From NCBI GenBank assembly GCA_001871015.1, contig MNUO01000088.1, positions 1 through 5,471 on the forward strand: a DNA stretch of 5,471 nt. Direction: 5' to 3'. Below are positions 1 through 5,471 of the stretch, piece by piece. The stretch comes from Candidatus Desantisbacteria bacterium CG1_02_38_46. GTDB taxonomy: Bacteria; Desantisbacteria; UBA1551; UBA1559. A program made the translations under genes and the position numbers. Numbering within the stretch: the stretch's first letter is position 1; every line of letters starts with the position of its first letter. A model generated the notes under the pieces. It worked only from the letters and a program-made list of their open reading frames with translations. It ran no database searches and was not told where the DNA came from.

Positions 1-39
1 ATTTGGTTGGCGTCCACCTTTAAATACTTTTATTTGATT

Positions 40-57
40 GCAAACCTAAAGGTTTGC
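40..57. repeat. Perfect inverted repeat, 7-bp arms, 4-nt loop
   Basis: GCAAACC and GGTTTGC flank the loop TAAA and pair perfectly. No run of T follows on either strand, so this is not a typical intrinsic terminator. It could be a weak terminator or processing hairpin for an upstream gene, or part of a small dispersed repeat. Function is unknown. Confidence 0.5.
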
Positions 58-104
58 CATACATTTACTTCCTTCCAGCCAATGCCTGAAAACCTACCAA
101 TTTT

Positions 105-169
105 TTCCAGAATCTGGGTGGTACTCTGGATACAGAATATGGTTGTTTTTCTTCCAGAATTTTGGTGGT
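105..169. repeat. Pair of 18-bp imperfect direct repeats
   Basis: The copies at 105-122 and 152-169 both start TTCCAGAAT and end GGTGGT. They match at 16 of 18 positions and start 47 bases apart. The first contains the inverted repeat CCAGA-A-TCTGG (107-117). The second keeps the pairing as CCAGAA/TTTTGG if a G-U pair is allowed, so both could fold as RNA. They lie 46 bases or more upstream of the -35 box. They could be operator half-sites, remains of a dispersed repeat, or chance. Confidence 0.4.
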
Positions 170-214
170 GCACCCTTTATTTTTACAAAATTGCCACTTC
201 CCCTAATTTTTCGC

Positions 215-243
215 TTGACTTCCAGTAAGAGATATGATATAAT
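215..243 (+). promoter_or_regulatory. Sigma70-type promoter of the punA operon
   Basis: TTGACT (215-220) is a one-mismatch -35 box. TATAAT (238-243) is a perfect -10 box. The spacer is 17 bp, the optimum. The bases TGA just before the -10 box form an extended -10 element (TGn). The expected transcription start is near 250, which gives a leader of about 26 nt before the punA ATG. That is too short for a riboswitch or attenuator. Such a match suggests strong, largely constitutive expression. It is the only convincing promoter I see in the window. Confidence 0.8.
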
Positions 244-261
244 ATAATAATTTGAATATAT

Positions 262-266
262 GGAGG
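262..266 (+). promoter_or_regulatory. punA ribosome binding site
   Basis: GGAGG lies 9 nt before the ATG at 276 and selects that start. The in-frame TTG at 252 would put this site inside the coding region and lies only about 2 nt after the predicted transcription start, so it is rejected as the start. Confidence 0.8.
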
Positions 267-275
267 TTAGCTAAG

Positions 276-1154
276 ATGGCTGATTTGAAAGAAAAGATAG
301 AAAAAGCGACAAATTTTGTCATTGAAAGAGTTGCCGAAAGTAGGCCCTCTGCCGAAATTAGGCCCTCTGGAAGGGGAAGGGGAACAGGGGATATTCAACA
401 ACAGATTGGTATAATTCTTGGAACCGGGTTGGGTCCACTTGCAGACAGGGTTGAGGAGAGAGTAAGTATTCCTTATGCAGACATTCCGTTTTTCCCCATA
501 GCTACTTCCCATGGGCATATAGGTCAATTAGTATTTGGAAAAATTGGAGGAAAAAAAATAGTGGCTATGCAGGGCAGATTTCATTACTATGAAGGTTTGT
601 CAGGGGAGGAGATTACACTGCCCATCAGAGTTATGAAAAAATTAGGAGCAACAATTCTAATTGAATCCAATGCAGCCGGCGGGCTGAATCCGCAATTTAT
701 CCCGGGCGATTTAATGATTATTACTGACCATATCAATTTTATGGGAATGAATCCATTGATTGGACCTAATGATGACACTCTTGGTCCTCGCTTTCCTGAT
801 ATGTCCAATGTGTATGATAGGGATTTAGTAAAACTTACAGAAGATGTGGCAAGGGAAGAAAAGATTAAGATTTACAAGGGAGTGTATGCTGGTGTGACCG
901 GTCCAAACCTTGAGACTGCAGCAGAATACAGATTTTTCAGAATAATTGGAGCAGATGCAATAGGGATGTCCACAGTGCCAGAGGTAATTGTTGCTATTCA
1001 CAGTGGTTTGAAAGTATTAGGTATCTCCTGTATCACTGACAGGTGTCTTCCAGATGCCCTCACCCCGGCAAATATTGATGAAATTCTTAAGGTAGCAGCA
1101 TCAGCTGAACCAGTATTGACACAATTAGTAGCAAAGGTAATTGAGAAGATTTAG
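276..1154 (+). CDS. punA: Purine nucleoside phosphorylase, trimeric type
   Basis: PunA splits purine (deoxy)nucleosides with phosphate into the free base and (deoxy)ribose-1-phosphate in cytosolic purine salvage. The 292-residue product carries the hallmarks of the trimeric PNP/MTAP family: the phosphate loop LGTGLG (48-53), SHGHIG (78-83), GRFHYYEG (100-107), NAAGGLNP (132-139) followed by GDL and DHIN (151-154), GPNLET (209-214, with the purine-contacting Glu213) and GMSTVPE (230-236). Two things are unusual. First, residues about 20-42 form a low-complexity Arg/Pro/Ser/Gly insert between the N-terminal helix and the first strand, making the protein about 20 residues longer than usual. Second, the 'ITN' motif that recognises 6-oxopurines reads ITD (Asp255), as in MTA phosphorylases, so the preferred base is uncertain. 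The ATG at 276 is chosen by the GGAGG at 262. It is probably the first gene of the operon. The family call is firm; the exact substrate is not. Confidence 0.95.
   Translation: MADLKEKIEKATNFVIERVAESRPSAEIRPSGRGRGTGDIQQQIGIILGTGLGPLADRVEERVSIPYADIPFFPIATSHGHIGQLVFGKIGGKKIVAMQGRFHYYEGLSGEEITLPIRVMKKLGATILIESNAAGGLNPQFIPGDLMIITDHINFMGMNPLIGPNDDTLGPRFPDMSNVYDRDLVKLTEDVAREEKIKIYKGVYAGVTGPNLETAAEYRFFRIIGADAIGMSTVPEVIVAIHSGLKVLGISCITDRCLPDALTPANIDEILKVAASAEPVLTQLVAKVIEKI
333..368 (+). repeat. Tandem 18-bp repeat inside punA
   Basis: Two adjacent 18-bp units (333-350 and 351-368) differ at one base. They encode the hexapeptides AESRPS and AEIRPS (residues 20-31). Because 18 is a multiple of three, the reading frame is kept. 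The repeat lies in the non-conserved linker before the phosphate loop, where other PNPs have only a few residues. It looks like a recent tandem duplication or the trace of a small inserted element. Confidence 0.8.
369..390 (+). other. G-rich tract in punA, possible G-quadruplex
   Basis: Directly after the tandem repeat comes a C-poor tract with runs GG, GGGG, GGGG and GGGG separated by AA, AA and AACA, encoding a Gly/Arg-rich segment (residues 32-38). Four G-runs with short loops could form a two-layer quadruplex in the coding strand or mRNA. It stands out against the AT-rich surroundings. Whether it folds, or has any effect, is unknown. Confidence 0.45.
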
Positions 1155-1192
1155 TATGTGAAAAGTTGAGTCAGTTAGGTCGGTTTGAAAAA

Positions 1193-1196
1193 GGAG
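1193..1196 (+). promoter_or_regulatory. Ribosome binding site of the aspartic protease
   Basis: GGAG, within AAGGAGAG, lies 6 nt before the ATG at 1203. It rules out the in-frame TTG at 1185, which would place this site inside the gene. Confidence 0.7.
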
Positions 1197-1202
1197 AGAA
1201 AA

Positions 1203-1562
1203 ATGGGACTTACAATTTTAAAAGTAGAAGTGGGTAATCCTGCTAATCCTCATATTACTGAAGGAGTAGAATTTTTAGTTGATTCTGGTGCAATCTATTC
1301 TGTAGTTCCTGCTGAAATTCTGAAAAAATTGGAGATTAAACCTATAGCTGAAGAAGAATTCAGATTGGCAAATGGAGAGAAGATTGTCAGAAAAAAAGGA
1401 ATAGCACTTTTCAAATATGGCAATAAAATAGGGGGTGCAGATGTTATTTTTGGTGAAGAAGGTGATAGTACACTTCTGGGTGCTTTTACCCTTGAAGCGT
1501 TAGGATTAATGCTTGACCCACTAAAACGAGAATTAAAACAATTGCCAATGGTTCTTGCTTGA
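1203..1562 (+). CDS. Small retropepsin-like (clan AA) aspartic protease
   Basis: This 119-residue protein is the size of one retropepsin domain. It has the catalytic signature FLVDSGA (24-30; Asp27, Ser28, Gly29) followed by SVVP (33-36). LANGE (56-60) sits in the usual second strand, and the late hydrophobic-hydrophobic-Gly motif is LLG (91-93), followed by TLEALGLMLDP (96-106). This pattern is typical of the stand-alone bacterial and archaeal family annotated as 'clan AA aspartic protease'. Such enzymes would have to dimerise, each subunit giving one Asp. There is no signal peptide or membrane segment, so it is probably cytosolic. Its substrate is unknown. It sits 48 nt after punA and 14 nt before ileS, so it is probably co-transcribed. 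It is unrelated to LspA, the membrane aspartyl peptidase encoded downstream. The fold call is good; activity is inferred. Confidence 0.85.
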   Translation: MGLTILKVEVGNPANPHITEGVEFLVDSGAIYSVVPAEILKKLEIKPIAEEEFRLANGEKIVRKKGIALFKYGNKIGGADVIFGEEGDSTLLGAFTLEALGLMLDPLKRELKQLPMVLA

Positions 1563-1567
1563 CAACT

Positions 1568-1571
1568 GGAG
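1568..1571 (+). promoter_or_regulatory. ileS ribosome binding site
   Basis: GGAG, within GGAGAG, lies 5 nt before the ATG at 1577 and supports that start over the in-frame TTG at 1559, which overlaps the protease stop codon. Confidence 0.65.
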
Positions 1572-1576
1572 AGAAG

Positions 1577-4417
1577 ATGGATTATAAAGAAACATTGAAT
1601 TTACCAAAAACTAATTTTTCTATGAAGGCTGATCTTTCAAAGAAGGAGCCAGAGATATTAAAATTCTGGGATGAAATACACCTTTATAAAAAAATGAGGG
1701 AAAAAAACAAGGGTAAGCCAAAATATATCTTGCATGACGGACCCCCTTATGCTAATGGACATGTTCATATTGGCACAGCCTTAAACAAAATTCTGAAGGA
1801 TATAGTGGTAAAATACAAGAGTATGAGAGGTTATGATGCACCTTATATTCCGGGATGGGACTGTCACGGACTTCCTGTGGAATTCCAGTTATTCAAAGAG
1901 CTGGGTATTTCAAAAAATGAGATAAGCCAATTAGAATTCAGAAAGAAGGCAAAAAATTATGCTCTCAATTTTGTCAAAATACAGAAGGAAGAATTTAAAA
2001 GACTTGGGGTGATTGGTGATTGGGAACATCCGTATTTGACCATGGAGTATAATTATGAGATGAAGATTATCAAGGTTTTTGCAGAATTGGTAAAGCAAGG
2101 GTATATTTATAAAGACTTAAAACCGGTTTACTGGTGTGCAACCTGCGAGACTGCCCTTGCTGAGGCAGAAGTTGAATATAATGACAAGCAATCTACCTCT
2201 ATCTTTGTCCGATTTCCTGTTATTGACAGTGAGAAGAGATTCGGGATAAAAGAACCAGTTTCATTTCTGATATGGACTACCACTCCCTGGACACTTGTTG
2301 CAAATGAGGCTGTGGCGATTCATCCGGAATATGATTATAATTTTGTGAAAATTAATGGAGAATCAATTATAGTTGCAAAAAAACGATGGGATAAAGAGCT
2401 TCATTCAAAACTTGGCGGTAGTATTGAATTTGAAATACTGCAATCAGAAAAAGGAAAAAATCTGGCTGGAATTTCTTGCAAGCACCCGTTTTATAAAGAT
2501 AAAGTTTCAAGAACCATACTCGAGGAGTATGTGACTCTTGAAGAAGGAACCGGCTGTGTTCATACAGCTCCAGGACACGGAGAAGAAGATTATGTAGCAG
2601 GGAAAAAAGAAGGTTTGAATATATTTTCTCCAGTAAACAATAAAGGCAAATATACAGATGAAGCACCCGATTTCTTGAGGGATAAATCAGTTTTAAACAA
2701 TGAGACAACGTTGATAATACTTAAATATCTTGAGGAAAATGAGCTTCTTTATCCTGTCCTATTACCAACGTTTAACAATAGTGAAATTATTACGCATTCC
2801 TATCCCCATTGCTGGCGGTGCAAGAATCCCATTATATTCAGAGCTACAGAACAATGGTTTTTAGATGTTGATAAGCAGGGCTTGCGAAAGAATATTCTGG
2901 ATGAGATAAAAAATGTTAAATGGGTACCAGAAATAGGCAAGAATAGGATTACAGCAATGATGGAAATACGTCCTGATTGGTGTCTATCGCGGCAGCGTTA
3001 TTGGGGAGTGCCTTTGCCAATTTTTTACTGCAAAGAATGTGGAGAAGTTTTGATGACACAGGAAAGTATACAGGCGGTTTGGGAATTGTTTGGACGGGAG
3101 GGTTCAGACGCCTGGTTTATATATGAACCAGAGGAAATTTTAAAACTCAAAAATGGGGACAGTCCCCGATGTCCTAAATGTAAGAAAAATAAATTCCGAA
3201 AAGAGACTGATATTCTCGATGTCTGGTTTGATTCAGGAGTAAGTTATGAGGCAGTTGTGAGAAGCCATTCTGATTTATCGTTTCCATCAGATCTTTATCT
3301 TGAGGGAAGCGACCAGCACCGCGGATGGTTCCAGCACAGTTTTATTTCAGCAATGGGTGCATTGAAAAAAAGTCCATTCAAAACTGTGCTTACTCATGGT
3401 TTTGTGGTGGATGGCGAAGGAAGAAAAATGTCAAAGTCTCTTGGAAATGTCATGGGGCCAGAAGAAGTTATCAGTCATGGAGGAGCTGATATATTAAGAC
3501 TCTGGGTTTGTTCGCAAAACTATACTGAAGATATCCGGATTTCTGAAGAAATACTGGGACATTTAACCGATGCCTACCGTAAGATTAGAAATACAATCAG
3601 ATTTCTTCTTGGCAATCTTCATAATTTTAAAAAAGAAGATGGAATTTCCTGCAGTGAATTAATAGAAATTGATAGATTTATGTTAAGTAGACTTCAGAAA
3701 TTAATTGAAGAGGTGACCTTATCTTACGAAAAGTTTGAATATTACAGGTCATTCAGGTTATTATATAACTTCTGCACTGTTTCCTTAAGCGCATTTTACT
3801 TAGATGTTTCAAAAGATAGACTTTACACTTTTAAAGCCAAATCAAAAGAAAGACTTTCAGTTCAAACCATTATTTTTGAAATTGCACAAGTTTTAATAAA
3901 AATGTTATCTCCCTTTATTTCTTTTACTGCAGAAGAATCCTGGAGTTATTTAGGAGTAGATAAAGAGAGTGTTTTCTTGAACGATTGGCCAGGCGCAAAA
4001 AAAGAGTGGATTGATGAGAATCTTGAAAAGCGATGGTCCAGGATTTTAACATTGAGAGAAGCGGTTAATAGAGAATTAGAGGTAAAAAGAAAAGAATCTG
4101 TAATTGGAAATTCTCTGGAAGCAATGATTGAGATTTATACTTCTGATGATGCAGCGTTTGACTTTCTTGATTCAGGCAGAAATCTATGGGGGACGGTGTT
4201 TATAATTTCCCAGGTAAATATTGAAAAATTGGCAAAGGATGATTATGAAAAAATAGAACTTGCCATGGTGAGCATTGAAGGAATAGGTAATTTAAAAATC
4301 AGGGTTCAAAAGGCTAAGGGTAAAAAATGCATCCGCTGTTGGAATTACAGCGAAAATGTTGGTTTGAATGCCGGGCATCCGGAAATATGTGAGAGATGTC
4401 TGAGACAAATAAAGTAG
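1577..4417 (+). CDS. ileS: Isoleucyl-tRNA synthetase, bacterial type
   Basis: IleS charges tRNA-Ile with isoleucine in the cytosol. The product is 946 residues, close to the usual length of about 930-950. The class I signature is HIGT (64-67, in the place of HIGH) within HDGPPYANG...HIG, and KMSKS is at 617-621. The editing domain has WTTTPW (233-238) and GTGCVHTAPGHG (324-335), with Asp338 at the position of the editing aspartate. SRQRYWG (471-477) and DQHRGWFQ (579-586) belong to the catalytic core. Cysteine pairs at 187/190, 412/415, 485/488 and 532/535 are typical of bacterial IleRS. The anticodon-binding domain starts near DAYRKIRNT (665-673). The C-terminal zinc finger has Cys918, 921, 938 and 941. 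This is the common bacterial, C-terminal zinc-finger form, not the eukaryote-like form linked to mupirocin resistance. All key residues are present. A palindrome at 3155-3167 falls in a variable loop. Confidence 0.98.
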   Translation: MDYKETLNLPKTNFSMKADLSKKEPEILKFWDEIHLYKKMREKNKGKPKYILHDGPPYANGHVHIGTALNKILKDIVVKYKSMRGYDAPYIPGWDCHGLPVEFQLFKELGISKNEISQLEFRKKAKNYALNFVKIQKEEFKRLGVIGDWEHPYLTMEYNYEMKIIKVFAELVKQGYIYKDLKPVYWCATCETALAEAEVEYNDKQSTSIFVRFPVIDSEKRFGIKEPVSFLIWTTTPWTLVANEAVAIHPEYDYNFVKINGESIIVAKKRWDKELHSKLGGSIEFEILQSEKGKNLAGISCKHPFYKDKVSRTILEEYVTLEEGTGCVHTAPGHGEEDYVAGKKEGLNIFSPVNNKGKYTDEAPDFLRDKSVLNNETTLIILKYLEENELLYPVLLPTFNNSEIITHSYPHCWRCKNPIIFRATEQWFLDVDKQGLRKNILDEIKNVKWVPEIGKNRITAMMEIRPDWCLSRQRYWGVPLPIFYCKECGEVLMTQESIQAVWELFGREGSDAWFIYEPEEILKLKNGDSPRCPKCKKNKFRKETDILDVWFDSGVSYEAVVRSHSDLSFPSDLYLEGSDQHRGWFQHSFISAMGALKKSPFKTVLTHGFVVDGEGRKMSKSLGNVMGPEEVISHGGADILRLWVCSQNYTEDIRISEEILGHLTDAYRKIRNTIRFLLGNLHNFKKEDGISCSELIEIDRFMLSRLQKLIEEVTLSYEKFEYYRSFRLLYNFCTVSLSAFYLDVSKDRLYTFKAKSKERLSVQTIIFEIAQVLIKMLSPFISFTAEESWSYLGVDKESVFLNDWPGAKKEWIDENLEKRWSRILTLREAVNRELEVKRKESVIGNSLEAMIEIYTSDDAAFDFLDSGRNLWGTVFIISQVNIEKLAKDDYEKIELAMVSIEGIGNLKIRVQKAKGKKCIRCWNYSENVGLNAGHPEICERCLRQIK
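3155..3167. repeat. Perfect palindrome GGGGAC-A-GTCCCC within ileS
   Basis: Six-base arms flank a single A. It is GC-rich in an AT-rich gene and encodes part of an Asn-Gly-Asp-Ser-Pro loop just before the Cys532/Cys535 pair. As far as I recall the family, this loop is about four residues shorter in many other IleRS proteins. I recall this palindrome as a dispersed REP-type sequence in various environmental bacterial genomes. That recollection, and the idea that it was inserted here, need checking. Confidence 0.5.
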
Positions 4418-4418
4418 C

Positions 4419-4424
4419 AGGAGG
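4419..4424 (+). promoter_or_regulatory. Ribosome binding site of the DksA-like gene
   Basis: AGGAGG, a full consensus site, starts 2 nt after the ileS stop codon and lies 6 nt before the ATG at 4431. It is the strongest ribosome binding site in the window, which suggests this regulator is made efficiently and independently of ileS translation. Confidence 0.8.
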
Positions 4425-4430
4425 ATAAAA

Positions 4431-4811
4431 ATGCTAAAAAAAGAACTCGAATATTACAAGAAAAAATTATTGGATGAGAAAAAGAAAATGCTTTCAGATG
4501 TGCATCAACTTGGAAAAATGTCACTTAATGAAACAACCCGCGAGGGAAGCGGAAATCTTTCCAGTTATGTAACCCATCCTGCAGATGTAGCTACAGATAA
4601 TTACGAACAGGAAAAAAATCTTGATTTTATGGACAATATAGAATTATTGTTAGAAGAAGTGGAAAATGCTTTAAAGAAGATTGACGATAAGACATACGGG
4701 AAATGCGAGCTATGCAAAAAACCAATTGTGCCCAAACGATTGAAGGTTGAACCTTACGCTCGTTTGTGCATGGATTGTAAGAAGGTAGAAGAGGGTAGCA
4801 GGAGAAAATGA
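4431..4811 (+). CDS. TraR/DksA-family zinc-finger regulator
   Basis: DksA-type proteins enter the secondary channel of RNA polymerase and tune initiation, often together with ppGpp. The 126-residue product has a charged N-terminal helix (about 1-28), a loop with THPADVAT (48-55), a second helix (about 60-87) and a four-cysteine zinc finger (Cys92, Cys95, Cys113, Cys116). Aligned without gaps from the first cysteine to E. coli DksA as I remember it, Asp52 and Ala54 fall on the tip residues Asp74 and Ala76, while Asp71 is replaced by His49. The N-terminal extension of E. coli DksA is absent, so this is the shorter form common outside Gammaproteobacteria. It starts 13 nt after ileS and overlaps lspA by 4 nt. 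It could be a true DksA or a more divergent family member; ppGpp dependence cannot be read from the sequence. Confidence 0.9.
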   Translation: MLKKELEYYKKKLLDEKKKMLSDVHQLGKMSLNETTREGSGNLSSYVTHPADVATDNYEQEKNLDFMDNIELLLEEVENALKKIDDKTYGKCELCKKPIVPKRLKVEPYARLCMDCKKVEEGSRRK

Positions 4812-5248
4812 AAAAAAATATTTTATTTGTAATGGCAATTATGGTGTTAATTGTAATTGCTGACCAATTCAGTAAATATCTAGTTAGCAAGAATATTGCG
4901 CTGAACAGTTCAGTTCCGGTTATTGAGAATGTATTTCACATTACCTTTGTTAAAAACCAGGGTATGGCATTTGGACTTTTTCAAAAGGGAAATTTGCCTT
5001 TTATATTGTTTTCCGCAGTATTTATAGCAGCTCTAGTGGTTTTTTCTAAAAAGTTTATTGAGCGTTTTTATTCTAAAGTGGGATTTTCCCTGGTGTTAGC
5101 AGGGGCTGTTGGTAATTTCGTGGACAGGATAAAACATGGATATATAATTGATTTTTTGGATTTCAGAATCTGGCCGGTCTTTAACTTAAGCGATGCGGCT
5201 CTCTGTATCGGGGTTATATTTTTATGCATCCAGTACTGTTTAAAATAG
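4808..5248 (+). CDS. lspA: Lipoprotein signal peptidase (signal peptidase II)
   Basis: LspA cleaves the signal peptide of diacylglyceryl-modified prolipoproteins in the inner membrane. The 146-residue product has four likely membrane segments (about 4-22, 63-80, 91-108 and 122-143). The family motifs are DQFSKYLV (19-26), NQGMAFG (50-56), GNFVDR (102-107, catalytic Asp106) and FNLSDA (125-130, catalytic Asp129). The length is slightly short of the usual 150-165, but nothing essential is missing. The ATG overlaps the stop of the DksA-like gene (ATGA), and an AGGAG only 3 nt upstream is close for an independent site, so translational coupling is likely. Its 3' end overlaps lgt, which acts just before it in the pathway. 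Confidence 0.97.
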   Translation: MKKNILFVMAIMVLIVIADQFSKYLVSKNIALNSSVPVIENVFHITFVKNQGMAFGLFQKGNLPFILFSAVFIAALVVFSKKFIERFYSKVGFSLVLAGAVGNFVDRIKHGYIIDFLDFRIWPVFNLSDAALCIGVIFLCIQYCLK

Positions 5249-5471
5249 GTCCTTTTGTCATATATTCATATGGAACAATGCTGTCCATTGCTTTTATAAT
5301 GTCAGTTCTTCTTGTATTTGTTAGAGCCAGGCAAAATGGACTGAAAGAAGAAATAATTATCTCTATGAGTTTTTATGTTATCGTAGCGGCTATTATTGGC
5401 GCAAGATTTCTTTACGTAATATTAAATTTGAAGGAATTTCTTAATACTCCGCTTGAAATATTGATGATTCA
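5224..5471 (+). CDS. lgt: Prolipoprotein diacylglyceryl transferase, 5' part only
   Basis: Lgt transfers diacylglycerol from phosphatidylglycerol to the lipobox cysteine of prolipoproteins, in the inner membrane. The window ends after 82 complete codons, so most of the gene is missing. The start MHPVLFKIGP is typical of the family, as is IYSYG (13-17), whose Tyr16 matches the conserved Tyr of the E. coli HWYG motif. A first membrane segment (about 12-33), a second (about 46-67) and GARFLY (59-64, the conserved GxRxxY) follow. The HGGL motif lies beyond the window edge. The ATG is 25 nt inside lspA, in another frame; there is only a weak GGGG site 10 nt upstream, so translation is probably coupled to lspA. 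No stop occurs before the edge. Confidence 0.93.
   Translation, partial: MHPVLFKIGPFVIYSYGTMLSIAFIMSVLLVFVRARQNGLKEEIIISMSFYVIVAAIIGARFLYVILNLKEFLNTPLEILMI

Larger units (their letters stand above)
1..214. other. Non-coding upstream region with short repeats
   Basis: I see no credible gene in this stretch before the punA promoter. It is AT-rich and holds a 7-bp-arm inverted repeat (40-57), a pair of 18-bp imperfect direct repeats (105-122 and 152-169), and the 8-bp palindrome GGTGCACC (167-174). The hexamer TTCCAG occurs at 73, 105, 152 and 220, with irregular spacing. The open frame across 7-228 on the + strand begins with TTG, lacks a ribosome binding site and encodes an aromatic-rich peptide with no family features, so I treat it as chance. 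The upstream neighbour lies outside the window. Confidence 0.6.

Noticed and set aside
40-57. Intrinsic terminator
   Set aside because: The stem is perfect but AT-rich, and no T-run follows on either strand.
7-228. Open frame on the + strand, 73 codons
   Set aside because: It starts with TTG without a ribosome binding site, has no family features, crosses the repeats and ends within the -35/-10 spacer of the punA promoter.
244-275. Purine riboswitch ahead of punA
   Set aside because: The predicted leader is only about 26 nt, far too short for an aptamer.
252-275. Eight-codon N-terminal extension of PunA from a TTG
   Set aside because: The extension would contain the GGAGG site, and the ATG at 276 has ideal spacing.
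267-527. Open frame on the - strand within punA
   Set aside because: It lies opposite a clearly conserved gene and has no recognisable protein features.
2367-2708. Open frame on the - strand within ileS
   Set aside because: It lies opposite the conserved editing domain of IleRS; the composition is what an antisense frame gives by chance.
1577-4417. Transferred, antibiotic-resistant type of IleRS
   Set aside because: The C-terminal four-cysteine zinc finger and the motif set are those of the ordinary bacterial form, and the base composition looks like that of its neighbours.
4627-4890. Open frame on the - strand across the DksA-like gene and lspA
   Set aside because: It is antisense to two well-supported genes and has no ribosome binding site or family motif that I can see.

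Overview
The window is a stretch of an AT-rich bacterial chromosome. It carries one tightly packed set of genes, all on the + strand, and no mobile-element gene, tRNA, rRNA or CRISPR array that I can see. The IleRS is of the bacterial type with a C-terminal zinc finger. The lipoprotein-processing enzymes LspA and Lgt and a DksA-like protein with the His-Pro-Ala-Asp motif point to a low-GC bacterium. The order ileS - DksA-like - lspA - lgt fits lineages such as Desulfobacterota (Deltaproteobacteria) or uncultivated phyla such as Omnitrophota. The sequence alone does not settle the phylum.

Layout. Positions 1-214 are non-coding, with short inverted and direct repeats. A near-consensus sigma70 promoter (215-243, 17-bp spacer, extended -10) lies just before punA, a trimeric purine nucleoside phosphorylase (276-1154). 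A small retropepsin-like aspartic protease (1203-1562) follows after 48 bases, and ileS (1577-4417) after 14 more. Next come a TraR/DksA-family zinc-finger protein (4431-4811), lspA (4808-5248, ATGA overlap) and the start of lgt (5224 to the window edge, overlapping lspA by 25 bases). No terminator-like hairpin with a T-run is visible between the genes, so all six could be one transcript from the promoter at 215-243; internal promoters are not excluded.

Function. The block joins purine salvage, isoleucyl-tRNA charging, a probable RNA-polymerase secondary-channel regulator, and two steps of lipoprotein maturation (Lgt adds diacylglycerol, LspA then cleaves the signal peptide). The protease has no known partner here.

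Most of the window is ordinary housekeeping. The points worth a second look are small: a tandem 18-bp repeat plus G-rich tract that lengthens the N-terminal region of PunA; Asp in place of the usual Asn at the purine-recognition position of PunA; a perfect GGGGAC-A-GTCCCC palindrome in a loop of ileS that resembles a REP-type element; the lone aspartic protease; and paired repeats upstream of the promoter. I did not find a convincing new multi-gene system.
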